Assembly: GCA_002898715.1 (NCBI GenBank) | Contig: BEIA01000011.1 | Coordinates: 1-34,176, forward strand | Length of the DNA stretch: 34,176 nucleotides | Source of the DNA: a bacterium HR24 | GTDB taxonomy: Bacteria > Chloroflexota > Dehalococcoidia > SM23-28-2 > HRBIN24 | Direction: 5' to 3' | In this document: piece after piece, positions 16,854 through 25,353 of the stretch | Numbering within the stretch: position 1 is the first letter of the stretch | Layout of the letters: each line of letters begins with the position of its first letter | Program-made: the position numbers and the translations under genes | Notes under the pieces: model-generated | What the model was told of the DNA's origin: nothing | The model's input: only the letters and a program-made list of their open reading frames with translations | The model's database searches: none

Positions 16854-16903
16854 GGCGCTATCATGAGGCGCCGGGGGAAGTCCCCCCGGCCCATCATAGC
16901 GCC
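16854..16903 (-). repeat. Long imperfect hairpin between nuoI and nuoJ
   Basis: An outer stem GGCGCTAT / ATAGCGCC (16854-16861 with 16896-16903) and an inner stem CCGGGGG / CCCCCGG (16871-16877 with 16883-16889, 5-nt loop) would form one stacked structure in the nuo mRNA. A second 6-bp hairpin (GCTACC 16928-16933 / GGTAGC 16943-16948) sits at the nuoI stop. There is no T-run, so RNA processing, stabilisation or partial attenuation is more likely than full termination. Confidence 0.7.
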
Positions 16904-16947
16904 ACCCAATCTAAGGCTCTATACCCGGCTACCTCCAACTGCGGTAG

Positions 16948-17481
16948 CTACTCTTCCTCGCTGCCCCCTTCGGCCCCCTCGGTCTTGGGCACCCAGCCGC
17001 TGTGGGCCACGCCCATCGGGTCGCGGAACGGGTTCTTGAGCAGGCCCGTCTTGGAGGGCCTCAGCAGGGCGTCCAAGTCCATGACCAGGTCCTGGCGGTC
17101 GAAACGGGACATCTCTACGCTGCGCCAGGTGTTGTCCATGACGATAGCGTCGAAGTTGCAGACCTCCACACAGATGTCGCAGCGCATGCAGCGGGCGTAG
17201 TCGATGTAAAAGGTGTCCACGATCTTCTTGCGTGGGCTCTTCCCCTCGGCGTACTTGGGGTTGTCCTTCATGGTCACCGTCATGCAGTCGGTGGGGCAGT
17301 AGCGCGCGCACACCTGACAGCCGGTGCAGAAGGGCTCGTCGTGCTCGAAGTCCCAAAGGAGCGTGGGGAACCCCCTCGACCGGTGCGGCAACTGCTTGCG
17401 CTCGGTGGGGTACTGCACCGTCACCGGCTTCCGGGCGGCAATGCCAAAGGTGGCGGCGATGGTCTTCAGTATGCCGAGCAT
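16948..17481 (-). CDS. nuoI: NADH-quinone oxidoreductase subunit I, 2x[4Fe-4S]
   Basis: This 177-residue ferredoxin-like subunit carries clusters N6a and N6b, linking the input module to NuoB. The two binding motifs are visible: CTGCQVCARYCP and CMRCDICVEVCN. The second ends in Asn where most ferredoxin motifs have Pro. The C-terminus is long and acidic (EGAEGGSEEE). The gene starts 1 nt after the nuoH stop. Confidence 0.95.
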   Translation of the reverse strand: MLGILKTIAATFGIAARKPVTVQYPTERKQLPHRSRGFPTLLWDFEHDEPFCTGCQVCARYCPTDCMTVTMKDNPKYAEGKSPRKKIVDTFYIDYARCMRCDICVEVCNFDAIVMDNTWRSVEMSRFDRQDLVMDLDALLRPSKTGLLKNPFRDPMGVAHSGWVPKTEGAEGGSEEE

Positions 17482-17482
17482 G

Positions 17483-18619
17483 TTATACGCTCACCTCTCT
17501 CGCGGCTCCCGCGGCCACCGGCGCTGGCCGCCGGACAGGCACGGGCCGCCGCACCATCCGATAAGTCAGGAACATGGCGGTCACGGTTCCGGCACCGGAC
17601 AGGACGCCCAGCACCACGTCCGGCCAGTCGTAGACCAGCACCAGCCCGTTGACGATGATCTGATAGAAGGCCAGAGGCAGCAACACCTGCCAGGAATAGG
17701 CCATGAGTTGGTCGATGCGCAGCCGAGGCAGGATGGCCCTCGCCCACATGAAGAACAGGATCAGGAGCGACGTCTTGATGAGAATGAGGGGCACCTGCAG
17801 GGCCGGCCCCACCTCGTTGCCCAGCGGCCAGTTCCAGCCGCCCAGGAACACCAGCGAGGCCAGTATGGACAACAGCACCAGGTTGACGTACTCGCCCATC
17901 ATGAACATGGCCCAGCGCATGCCCGAGTACTCCACGAAGGGCCCGCCCACCACCTCCGACTCGGCCACGGGTATGTCGAACGGCTGGCGATACAGCTCGG
18001 CCAGCGCGGCCACGACGAAGATGAAAAAGGCCAGCGACTGCCAGACGATGTAGGGCACTCGCCCCTGTCCGTCCACGATCTGCACCAGGTCCAGGGTGCC
18101 GCGGCCGTCGGGCGTGTGGGCCACCATGGCCACCGCCACCGCCGCCATCACCAGAGGTATCTCGTAGCTGATGAGCTGGGCAGCCGAACGCATGGCCCCC
18201 AGGATGGCGTACTTGTTGTCGGAGCCCCAGCCCGCCATCACCAGGCCGACAATGGACAACGTGGAGACGGCCAGGATGAAGAACAGGCCCAGGGCCAGGT
18301 TGCGCACGAACAGGTCGTCGGTGATGGGGAGGGTCACCAGGGCCACCACCGTCGGCACCACCACCACGTAAGGCGCCAGTTCGAACGTCCAGCGGTCGGC
18401 ACTGTGGGGGCGCACGTCCTCCTTGGTCAGCAGCTTGATGGTGTCGGCCACCGCCTGCAGCGTGCCGTACGGCCCTACCCGCATGGGCCCCAGCCGGTTC
18501 TGCACCCGCCCGATGACCTTCCGCTCCACGTAGTTGAGGACAATGACGCTCAGCGGTATGGCCAGGGCGATGACCAGTATACGCAGGAGGCCGTCCAGCC
18601 ACGGGTTGTTGCCGATCAC
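17483..18619 (-). CDS. nuoH: NADH-quinone oxidoreductase subunit H
   Basis: This 378-residue membrane subunit forms the quinone tunnel with NuoB and NuoD. Diagnostic segments are NYVERKVIGRVQNRLGPMRVGPYG, QPFDIPVAESEVVGGPFVEYSGMRWA and MFMMGEYVN, which include the acidic residues of the E-channel. I take the GTG at 18619 as the start. It overlaps the nuoD stop (GTGA) and has GAGGTGG 4 nt upstream. The frame stays open further upstream, but that portion lies inside nuoD. Confidence 0.93.
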   Translation of the reverse strand: MIGNNPWLDGLLRILVIALAIPLSVIVLNYVERKVIGRVQNRLGPMRVGPYGTLQAVADTIKLLTKEDVRPHSADRWTFELAPYVVVVPTVVALVTLPITDDLFVRNLALGLFFILAVSTLSIVGLVMAGWGSDNKYAILGAMRSAAQLISYEIPLVMAAVAVAMVAHTPDGRGTLDLVQIVDGQGRVPYIVWQSLAFFIFVVAALAELYRQPFDIPVAESEVVGGPFVEYSGMRWAMFMMGEYVNLVLLSILASLVFLGGWNWPLGNEVGPALQVPLILIKTSLLILFFMWARAILPRLRIDQLMAYSWQVLLPLAFYQIIVNGLVLVYDWPDVVLGVLSGAGTVTAMFLTYRMVRRPVPVRRPAPVAAGAAREVSV

Positions 18620-19752
18620 CGGTCCACCTCGCACAGCACGATGTCTATCGACCCGAGGATGATGATGGCATCGGCCACGTAGTTGCCCACCACCATCTCC
18701 CGCAAGGGCGACAGGTTGCAGAAGGAGGCCCCCCGCACCTTGTGGCGCCAGGGTTTGTCGCCGCCACGGGACACGATGTAAACGCCGTACTCGCCCCGCG
18801 GCGACTCGGTGCGGGCGTACACCTCCCCGGGCGGCGGCCGCAGCACCCGCTTCAGTCCCGAGGCCATGATGGGCCCGTTCTTGGGCATCTGCTTCAGGGC
18901 CTGCTCCACTATGCGCAGGGACTGGCGCATCTCCTCCATGCGCACCAGGTAGCGGTCGTAGACATCGCCCTCGGTGCCCACAGGGATCTCGAAGTCGAAG
19001 CGGTCGTAGATCGAATACGGCTCGGCGCGGCGCAGGTCGTGCTTGACGCCGCAGGCCCGGAGCATCGGCCCCGACAGGCCCCAGTTGATGGCCTGTTCCG
19101 GCGTCACGGGCGAAAGGCCACGGCAACGGGCCAGGAACACCTCGTTGTCGGTCATGAGGGCGTCCAGGTCATCGATGCCCCGCCGCACGTGGTCGATGAC
19201 GTACCGCGCGTGCTCCTGGAAGTCGTCGGGCACGTCCCAGGCCACGCCGCCGGGCCGGAAGTAGTTGTACATCATGCGCTCGCCGGTGACGGCCTCGAAG
19301 AAGTCCTGGATCACCTCACGCTCGCGAAAGGCGTACATGAAGGGGGTGCCGAAGAAGCCCACGTCGGTGCCGAAGGCGCCCGCCCACATCAGGTGGCTGG
19401 CCACCCGGTTCAGCTCGCCCAGGATGACGCGGATGTACTCGGCCCGCTCGGGCACCTCCAGGCCCATGAGCTTTTCCACCGCCAGGCAGTAGGTCCACTC
19501 GGTGTTGAACTGGGCCAGGTAGTCGGTGCGGTCATGGTAGCCGATGGCCTGGCGGTAGTCGCAGTTCTCGGGCAGTTTCTCGTTGCCGCGGTGCATGTAG
19601 CCCAGCACCGGCTCGCAGTCCTCTACCAGCTCGCCGTTGACGGTCAGGATCATGCGGAAGACGCCGTGGGTGGCCGGGTGCTGAGGACCCACATTGATGT
19701 AGAGGTCTATGGTCTCCAGGTCGTGCCTGTGTTCAGCGCCTGGCCTGGCCAT
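18616..19752 (-). CDS. nuoD: NADH-quinone oxidoreductase subunit D
   Basis: This 378-residue peripheral-arm subunit forms, with NuoB, the quinone site. It has the family start INVGPQHPATHGVFRMIL with the quinone-site histidine, then LGYMHRGNEKLPENCDYRQ, GERMMYNYFRPGG and the C-terminal PRGEYGVYIVSRGGDKPWRHKVRGASFCNL. It is a separate gene, not fused to nuoC as in enterobacteria. It starts 9 nt after the nuoC stop. Confidence 0.95.
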   Translation of the reverse strand: MARPGAEHRHDLETIDLYINVGPQHPATHGVFRMILTVNGELVEDCEPVLGYMHRGNEKLPENCDYRQAIGYHDRTDYLAQFNTEWTYCLAVEKLMGLEVPERAEYIRVILGELNRVASHLMWAGAFGTDVGFFGTPFMYAFREREVIQDFFEAVTGERMMYNYFRPGGVAWDVPDDFQEHARYVIDHVRRGIDDLDALMTDNEVFLARCRGLSPVTPEQAINWGLSGPMLRACGVKHDLRRAEPYSIYDRFDFEIPVGTEGDVYDRYLVRMEEMRQSLRIVEQALKQMPKNGPIMASGLKRVLRPPPGEVYARTESPRGEYGVYIVSRGGDKPWRHKVRGASFCNLSPLREMVVGNYVADAIIILGSIDIVLCEVDR

Positions 19753-19761
19753 GGCGGGCCG

Positions 19762-20892
19762 CTAGCCTCCTTCGCCTTCTTGCTCCAGGCGGCGAAGCGC
19801 CTCCTGGACGTACTGGCGCTCTTCCTCGCCCGAGAGCCCCTTGGCTCGCGCTTCCTCCCGCGCTTTCTTGATGACCTCGGCCTTCTTCTGGGCCAGGGCG
19901 ATGCGGGCAGCCTTGTCGGCGGCGCTCAGGGGGGCCTTGCCCTCGGCAGCGGGGCGCTGGGGCTGGGGCGCCGGTGGCGCCGCCGCGCCGGCCATCTCCT
20001 CCTCGAAGCGCTTCACCGCCTGCTGCACATACTGGCGCTCTTCCTCCCCCGAGAGGCCCTTGGCGCGGGCCTCTTCCCGCGCCTTCTTGATGACCTCCGC
20101 CTTCTTCTGGGCCATGGCCACCTTTTGAGCGCGCTCGTCGCCGGCTGCCGGCCGGGCCGCTGCCGGGGCCGGCGCCGCCGCCTCTTTGGCCATCTCTTCC
20201 TCGAAGCGCTTGATGGCCTCCTGGACGTATTTGCGCTCCTCCTCCGGCGGCAGGCCCTTGGCGCGGGCCTCTTCCCGCGCCTTCTTGATGACCTCCGCCT
20301 TCTTCTGGGCCATGGCCACCTTCTGGGCCTTTTCGTCCACGGCGGCCTCGGGGGCGCCGGCGGGGGCGGCAGCCGCTGCCAGCTTCTCTACCCGCTCCAG
20401 GAGGCTCTCCTGCCAGTCCTCTATCTCGGCCAGGGGGTGGCTCTTGCGCAGGGGGTAATAGCCCAGCCCCTCCTCGGTCAGGAGCGGGCGCAGGTCGGGG
20501 TGCCCCTCGAAGACGATGCCGAACATCTCCCACGTCTCTCGCTCGTGCCAGTCGGCGGCCCGCCAGATATGGGCCACGCTAGGCACGTGGGGATCGTCGG
20601 CCGGCATCTTCACCTTCACAGCCAGCGTGTGGCCGTGGCGGAAGGAGCGGAGGTGGTATACCACCTCCAGCTCGTCGATGTAGTCCACCCCCGACAGGCA
20701 GCGCAGGTAGTCGAACGCCAGCCGCTCGTCCTCCTTGAGGGCAGTCATGAAACGCAGCAGCTCGTCACGGGAGACCACCACCGCCGGATCCAGGGGCGTC
20801 GGGACGTACTCGAAAGAGATATCCGGCACCGCCTCCCGCAGTCGCTCCAGCACGGGAGGGAGGGACTGGCCGGTGGTGGTGCCGTCGCTCAT
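19762..20892 (-). CDS. nuoC: NADH-quinone oxidoreductase subunit C with a triplicated helical tail
   Basis: Residues 1-160 are an ordinary NuoC: LAFDYLRCLSGVDY, then HIWRAADWHERETWEMFGIVFEGHPDLRPLL and the YYPLRKSHPL end. Family members usually stop near residue 160-200, whereas this protein has 376. The extra 200 residues hold three copies of a 46-residue charged helix (188-233, 254-299 and 327-372). Each contains AQKKAEVIKKA, REEARAKGL, EEER(K/Q)YVQ and an R(F/L)E end, joined by Ala/Pro linkers. The tail is strongly basic/acidic and probably coiled-coil or single alpha-helix. It has no cysteine and no membrane segment. Its function is unknown: it might bind a partner that replaces NuoE/F/G, which are missing here. 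The ATG at 20892 lies 4 nt after the nuoB stop. Confidence 0.92.
   Translation of the reverse strand: MSDGTTTGQSLPPVLERLREAVPDISFEYVPTPLDPAVVVSRDELLRFMTALKEDERLAFDYLRCLSGVDYIDELEVVYHLRSFRHGHTLAVKVKMPADDPHVPSVAHIWRAADWHERETWEMFGIVFEGHPDLRPLLTEEGLGYYPLRKSHPLAEIEDWQESLLERVEKLAAAAAPAGAPEAAVDEKAQKVAMAQKKAEVIKKAREEARAKGLPPEEERKYVQEAIKRFEEEMAKEAAAPAPAAARPAAGDERAQKVAMAQKKAEVIKKAREEARAKGLSGEEERQYVQQAVKRFEEEMAGAAAPPAPQPQRPAAEGKAPLSAADKAARIALAQKKAEVIKKAREEARAKGLSGEEERQYVQEALRRLEQEGEGG
19777..20331 (-). repeat. Three tandem protein repeats encoded in the nuoC tail
   Basis: The repeat units are 20194-20331, 19996-20133 and 19777-19914 in order of translation. The first two share a perfect 71-nt direct repeat (20252-20322 and 20054-20124, 198 bp apart), including all wobble positions. 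The third is diverged at DNA level but conserved in protein. The second and third share the SGEEERQYVQ end, so the units look like a mosaic. Confidence 0.9.
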
Positions 20893-20896
20893 AGCG

Positions 20897-21511
<615 letters not shown>

Positions 21512-21520
21512 TTCGTCCAC

Positions 21521-21895
21521 CTACCTCCACTGCAGTGCGCCTTTGCGCCAGGCGTACAGCAGCCCGAAACCGAGGATGATGATGAACACCAGCATCTCGT
21601 AAAAGGCCATAGCCCCGATGTCCAGGAAGCTCAGGGCCCACGGGAACAGGAACACGGCCTCGATGTCGAAGATCAGGAACAGGATGGCGAACAGATAGTA
21701 CCGGAAGTGGATCTGAAAGCGCCCGCGGCCGATGGGCAGCATGCCGCACTCGTAGCTGAGGCCCTTGGGACGGGTGCGCTGCCGAGGGGACAGGATCAGA
21801 TTGCCTATGAGGGCGCCGGCCACCAGCGCGAAGCCGAGGATGGTGGCGATGAGGACCGCTGTGTACTGCTCGAATAGGCCTTGAACGTCCGGCAC
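21521..21895 (-). CDS. nuoA: NADH-quinone oxidoreductase subunit A
   Basis: This 124-residue, three-helix membrane subunit is the first gene of the nuo operon. It has the signature YECGMLPIGRGRFQIHFRYYLFAILFLIFDIE, including the conserved Cys-containing loop and the FDIE motif. The start is GTG at 21895, with only a weak AAGGGGC ribosome binding site 11 nt upstream. A strong promoter lies at 21941-21969. Confidence 0.95.
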   Translation of the reverse strand: MPDVQGLFEQYTAVLIATILGFALVAGALIGNLILSPRQRTRPKGLSYECGMLPIGRGRFQIHFRYYLFAILFLIFDIEAVFLFPWALSFLDIGAMAFYEMLVFIIILGFGLLYAWRKGALQWR

Positions 21896-21940
21896 TGCTG
21901 TCTCGGCCCCTTATGCTATCCGATTGTTCCTCTCACCACA

Positions 21941-21969
21941 AGCATACCCCCCGCCACCTATACCGTCAA
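21941..21969 (-). promoter_or_regulatory. Sigma70-type promoter of the nuo operon
   Basis: On the minus strand the order is TTGACG (21964-21969), a 17-bp spacer, then TATGCT (21941-21946). It predicts a leader of about 40 nt before the GTG of nuoA. The -35 overlaps the T-rich tail of the valS terminator. Confidence 0.75.
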
Positions 21970-21990
21970 TAAAAGAAGGAAAGGCTTTCC
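21966..21990 (-). terminator. Probable terminator of valS
   Basis: In the valS direction GGAAA (21986-21990) pairs with TTTCC (21978-21982), with a short GCC loop, and the run TTCTTTTATT follows. The stem is short, so the call is moderate. It begins 7 nt after the valS stop. Confidence 0.5.
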
Positions 21991-21996
21991 AAATGT

Positions 21997-24693
21997 TCAG
22001 CCGAGGGACTGCAGCCTGCGCCGTAGCCCTTCCAGGCGCTGCTGGGCCGCCGCCAGCCGCTCCTCCTCTCGCGCCACCACCGCTGCCGGGGCCCGGGTAC
22101 GGAACTCGGACCGGGAGAGGCGCTGGCGCAGGCCTTCGACCTCCGCCTCCGCCTCTCGTAGCTGGCGCAGGAGCCGCTCCCGCTCCCGCTCCACCTCCAC
22201 CAGCCCAGCAAGGGGCAGGGCCACCTGTGCACCGGTGAGGACGGCGGTGGCCACCTCCCGGGCAGGGTGGGACGAGGCATCGGCGGAGATGTGGAGCGGC
22301 CGTGCGCGGGCCAGCACCTCCATGGCCGGGGCCACGGCGGCTAGCACCGCCGCCTCGGGGCTGGCCACGTAGGCTTCCACCCATCGCCCCGGCTCCACCC
22401 GCCACTCAGCCCGCAGGTTGCGTATGGCCCTCACCACGCCCATGACCAGGCCCATCTGGCGCTCGGCCTCGGGATCGAGCCAGGAGCGCCGGGCCCGCGG
22501 CCAGGGTGCGGCGATAAGGGCCTCCGATTCGGCCCACGCCAGATAGGGCCGCAGGCGCTGCCACAGGGCCTCGGTCACGAAGGGCATGATGGGATGGAGC
22601 AAGCGCAGGGAGACGTCCAGGGCGTAGGCCAGCACCGAAAGCACGTCTCTGTCGCCCTGGCGCAGGCGCACCTTGGCCATCTCCAGGTACCAGTCGCACA
22701 GCTCCCCCCAGAAAAACTCGTGCAGGCGCTTGCCCGCCTCGCCGATCTGGAACTGGCGCAGCAGCCGCTCCACCCGATCGATGGTGTGGTGCAGGCGCGA
22801 GAGCAGCCACCTGTCCTCCAGGGGGAGGGTGCGGCGCCGCCGCCCGGAAGGCGCCTCCACCTTCTCGCCGGGCGCCAAATGCTCGGCCAGGGCCTGGACC
22901 ACGAAGCGGCCCGCGTTCCAGATCTTGTTGGCGAAGTTGCGTCCCCCTTCCAGCTTCTCCGCCGACAGGCGCATGTCGTTGCCGGGCGCGGCTCCCGTGG
23001 CCAGCACGTAACGCAGGGCATCGCACCCGTAATGGCCGATGGCCTCCAGCGGGTCGACGACGTTGCCCAGGCTCTTGGTCATCTTGCGGCCCTGGGGGTC
23101 CCGCACCAGGCCGTGCAGATAGACGTAGTAGAAGGGCACCTGCCCCGTGTTATAGAGGCCCATCATGATCATCCGGGCCACCCAGAAGAAGAGGATGTCG
23201 TAGCCTGTTTCCAGCACCGAGGTGGGATAGAAGCGACGGAAGTCATCGGTGTCGTCGGGCCAGCCCAGCGTGGAATGGGGCCAGAGGGCTGACGAGAACC
23301 AGGTGTCGAGCACGTCTTCGTCCTGGCGCAGGTCGGACGAGCCGCAAGACTGGCACCGCTCGGGGTCGCGCATGGGCTCTTCCCGCGGCGGCACCGTCAC
23401 CCCGCCGCAAGACCGGCAATACCACGCCGGTATGCGGTGGCCCCACCAGAGCTGCCGCGAGATGCACCAGTCGCGGATGTTCTCCATCCAATGGAGGTAG
23501 ACGCGGGCGAAGCGACGGGGCACGATGCGGACCCTGCCTTCCTTCACCACGCGTGTGGCCGGCTCGGCCAGGGGCCTCATGCGCACGAACCACTGCTCGC
23601 TGGCGATGGGCTCCACGATGGTGCCGCAGCGCTGGCAGTGGCCCATGCTGTGGCGGTGGGGCTCCTCGCGCTCCAGCAGCCCCTGCGATTCCAGGTGGCG
23701 GGCCATAGCCTGGCGAGCCTCGAACCGGTCCATGCCCTGGAAGGGGCCGGCGTGCTCATTCATGCGGCCGTCGGGCCCGATGGAGACGATGGTCGGCAGG
23801 CCGTGCCGCTCGCCGATCTCGAAGTCCAGCACATCGTGCCCAGGCGTTATCTTCAGAGCGCCCGTCCCGAACCTGGGATCCACTGCCTCGTCGGCGATGA
23901 TGGGCACCGGCCTCTCCACCACCGGCACCAGCGCCCGGCGGCCCACCAGGCCCCGCCAGCGTTCCACCTGGGGGTTCACGGCCACGGCCACGTCGGCCAC
24001 GATAGTCTCCGGACGGGTGGTGGCCACGACGATGTGCTCGCCAGTGGGGCGTCCCGCGTCGTCCAACAGTGGGTAGCGCACGTACCACAGGTGGCCATCG
24101 TGCTCCTGGTGCTCAACCTCCAGGTCGGACAGGGCCGTGCGGCACCGCGGGCACCAGTTGATGATGCGCTCCCCCCGGTAGATGAGGCCGTCGTGGTAGA
24201 GGCGGACGAAGGTGGTGCGCACCGCCCGCGAGGGCCCCTCGTCCAGAGTGAAGCGCTCGCGCGTCCAGTCGCAGGAGGCGCCCAGGCGCCGGTGCTGGTC
24301 GGTAATGGTGGCCCGCGTCTTCTGCGCCCACTGCCAGGTGCGCTCGAGGAACGCCTCCCGCCCGATGTCGTGACGGGTGAGGCCCTCCTTGGCCAGCTCC
24401 CGCTCCACCACGTTCTGGGTGGCGATGCCGGCGTGGTCAACGCCCGGCAGCCACAGGGTCGGCTCGCCCTTCATGCGGTGCCAGCGCACCAGGGTGTCCT
24501 CCAGGGTGGCGGTGAGGGCATGGCCCATGTGCAGGGCGCCCGTGACGTTAGGCGGCGGCATGACGATGCAGAAGGGGGGCTTGGCGGGATCACCCCTGGG
24601 CTGGAAGTATCCCCCCCGCTCCCACATCTCGTAGATGGACGGCTCGTGCCGGGAGGGCTCGTAGGCCTTGGGCAGCTCCTGGACGGTGGCCAT
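21997..24693 (-). CDS. valS: Valyl-tRNA synthetase
   Basis: This 898-residue class I aminoacyl-tRNA synthetase charges tRNA-Val in the cytoplasm. The HIGH-type motif is in MPPPNVTGALHMGHAL and the KMSKS-type loop is GRKMTKSLGNVVDP. The editing domain (VATTRPETIVADVAVAVNP) and the two-cysteine-pair zinc-ribbon segment (CRSCGG, CQSCGS) are present. The protein ends in the coiled-coil arm typical of ValRS (from about residue 830). Length is normal. The ATG at 24693 (MATVQELPKAYEP) fits the family start. The ribosome binding site is weak, and 32 further upstream codons are open but look untranslated because they cross the leader hairpin. The transcript has its own promoter and a 12-bp leader hairpin. 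Confidence 0.95.
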   Translation of the reverse strand: MATVQELPKAYEPSRHEPSIYEMWERGGYFQPRGDPAKPPFCIVMPPPNVTGALHMGHALTATLEDTLVRWHRMKGEPTLWLPGVDHAGIATQNVVERELAKEGLTRHDIGREAFLERTWQWAQKTRATITDQHRRLGASCDWTRERFTLDEGPSRAVRTTFVRLYHDGLIYRGERIINWCPRCRTALSDLEVEHQEHDGHLWYVRYPLLDDAGRPTGEHIVVATTRPETIVADVAVAVNPQVERWRGLVGRRALVPVVERPVPIIADEAVDPRFGTGALKITPGHDVLDFEIGERHGLPTIVSIGPDGRMNEHAGPFQGMDRFEARQAMARHLESQGLLEREEPHRHSMGHCQRCGTIVEPIASEQWFVRMRPLAEPATRVVKEGRVRIVPRRFARVYLHWMENIRDWCISRQLWWGHRIPAWYCRSCGGVTVPPREEPMRDPERCQSCGSSDLRQDEDVLDTWFSSALWPHSTLGWPDDTDDFRRFYPTSVLETGYDILFFWVARMIMMGLYNTGQVPFYYVYLHGLVRDPQGRKMTKSLGNVVDPLEAIGHYGCDALRYVLATGAAPGNDMRLSAEKLEGGRNFANKIWNAGRFVVQALAEHLAPGEKVEAPSGRRRRTLPLEDRWLLSRLHHTIDRVERLLRQFQIGEAGKRLHEFFWGELCDWYLEMAKVRLRQGDRDVLSVLAYALDVSLRLLHPIMPFVTEALWQRLRPYLAWAESEALIAAPWPRARRSWLDPEAERQMGLVMGVVRAIRNLRAEWRVEPGRWVEAYVASPEAAVLAAVAPAMEVLARARPLHISADASSHPAREVATAVLTGAQVALPLAGLVEVERERERLLRQLREAEAEVEGLRQRLSRSEFRTRAPAAVVAREEERLAAAQQRLEGLRRRLQSLG

Positions 24694-24712
24694 GGTTCGC
24701 CCCGCCTGCCAA

Positions 24713-24741
24713 CAAGGGCCCCGGGTCGACCGGGGCCCTTG
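24713..24741 (-). repeat. 12-bp perfect hairpin in the valS leader
   Basis: CAAGGGCCCCGG and CCGGGGCCCTTG pair perfectly around a 5-nt loop. The hairpin lies between the predicted valS transcription start (about 24754) and the ATG (24693). It is followed by TTGTTGG, only a minimal T-rich tail. It may be a terminator for the carboxylase genes, an attenuator of valS, or a 5' stabiliser. Confidence 0.8.
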
Positions 24742-24760
24742 CACGGTTGCGGCGTTTTGC

Positions 24761-24789
24761 ATTTTACTTCTCGTCCGCGAGAGGGTCAA
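24761..24789 (-). promoter_or_regulatory. Sigma70-type promoter of valS
   Basis: On the minus strand the order is TTGACC (24784-24789), a 17-bp spacer, then TAAAAT (24761-24766). It starts 30 bp after the biotin-carrier stop and predicts a leader of about 60 nt containing the hairpin. Confidence 0.75.
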
Positions 24790-24819
24790 CGCGAGGCGGG
24801 CCGCCGGGGGGCGGGCTGC

Positions 24820-25353
24820 TCAGTCTGCCAGCAGCAGGAGCGACTCGCCCGGCTCGACCCGCTGCCCGGGCGCGACATACACCTCGCGGACGGTGCCACC
24901 GTGCTGGGCGCGCAGCTCGTTGTTCATCTTCATGGACTCGATGACCAGCAGGACATCGCCCTCGCCCACCGTCTGGCCGGGCGCCACCTGCACTTCCTGG
25001 ACAACGCCGCTCATGGGCGAGACCACCAGCCAGCCTCCTCCGGCAGCGGGCTGCCACCCGGCCGCCTCGACAACCGGCGCGGGCGCCCTGCCCGCCCGCC
25101 CCGACTGTACATGCACCGCGTAGCGACGAAAGCCGATGGTGATCTCGTAGCCTCCCGCCCTGGGTTCGGCGAAGGCCTCGAACGGGTGCCCGTCCACTTC
25201 CAGCAGGTAGAGGGGAACGCCGCCATGGCCCACCTGCTCCAGCCGCACCCGGTGCGAGCGGCCGTCCAGGACGACGCGCAGGCCTCCGGGCCCTTCTTCC
25301 ACCTCCACCTCGTGGAGGTCGCCGCCCAACCTGACTAGGTACCTCTCCGCCAC
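24820..25353 (-). CDS. Biotin carboxyl carrier protein of an acyl-CoA carboxylase
   Basis: This 177-residue protein ends in a biotinyl-lipoyl domain (about 108-176) with the biotin attachment site VIESMKMNNELRA (the second Lys of the MKM motif is modified). The first 100 residues form a beta-rich domain (YLVRLGGDLHEVEVEEG and DGHPFEAFAEPRAGGYEITI) resembling the BT linker domain of propionyl- and other acyl-CoA carboxylase alpha subunits rather than an E. coli AccB. The GTG at 25353 lies within the end of the biotin carboxylase gene (19-nt overlap). Together the two proteins look like a split carboxylase alpha subunit. The carboxyltransferase subunit is not in the window, so the acyl-CoA substrate is unknown. 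Confidence 0.88.
   Translation of the reverse strand: MAERYLVRLGGDLHEVEVEEGPGGLRVVLDGRSHRVRLEQVGHGGVPLYLLEVDGHPFEAFAEPRAGGYEITIGFRRYAVHVQSGRAGRAPAPVVEAAGWQPAAGGGWLVVSPMSGVVQEVQVAPGQTVGEGDVLLVIESMKMNNELRAQHGGTVREVYVAPGQRVEPGESLLLLAD

Noticed and set aside
19777-20331. Tandem repeats as a CRISPR array or mobile element
   Set aside because: The repeats are in frame, encode a continuous protein, have no uniform short spacers, and have no inverted ends or transposase.
24694-24789. T-box riboswitch before valS
   Set aside because: The leader is only about 60 nt and has neither the conserved T-box sequence nor room for a specifier stem.
23437-25338. A 633-codon open frame antisense to valS and the biotin carrier gene
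   Set aside because: It crosses two well-supported genes on the other strand and shows no domain; it is a codon-bias shadow.
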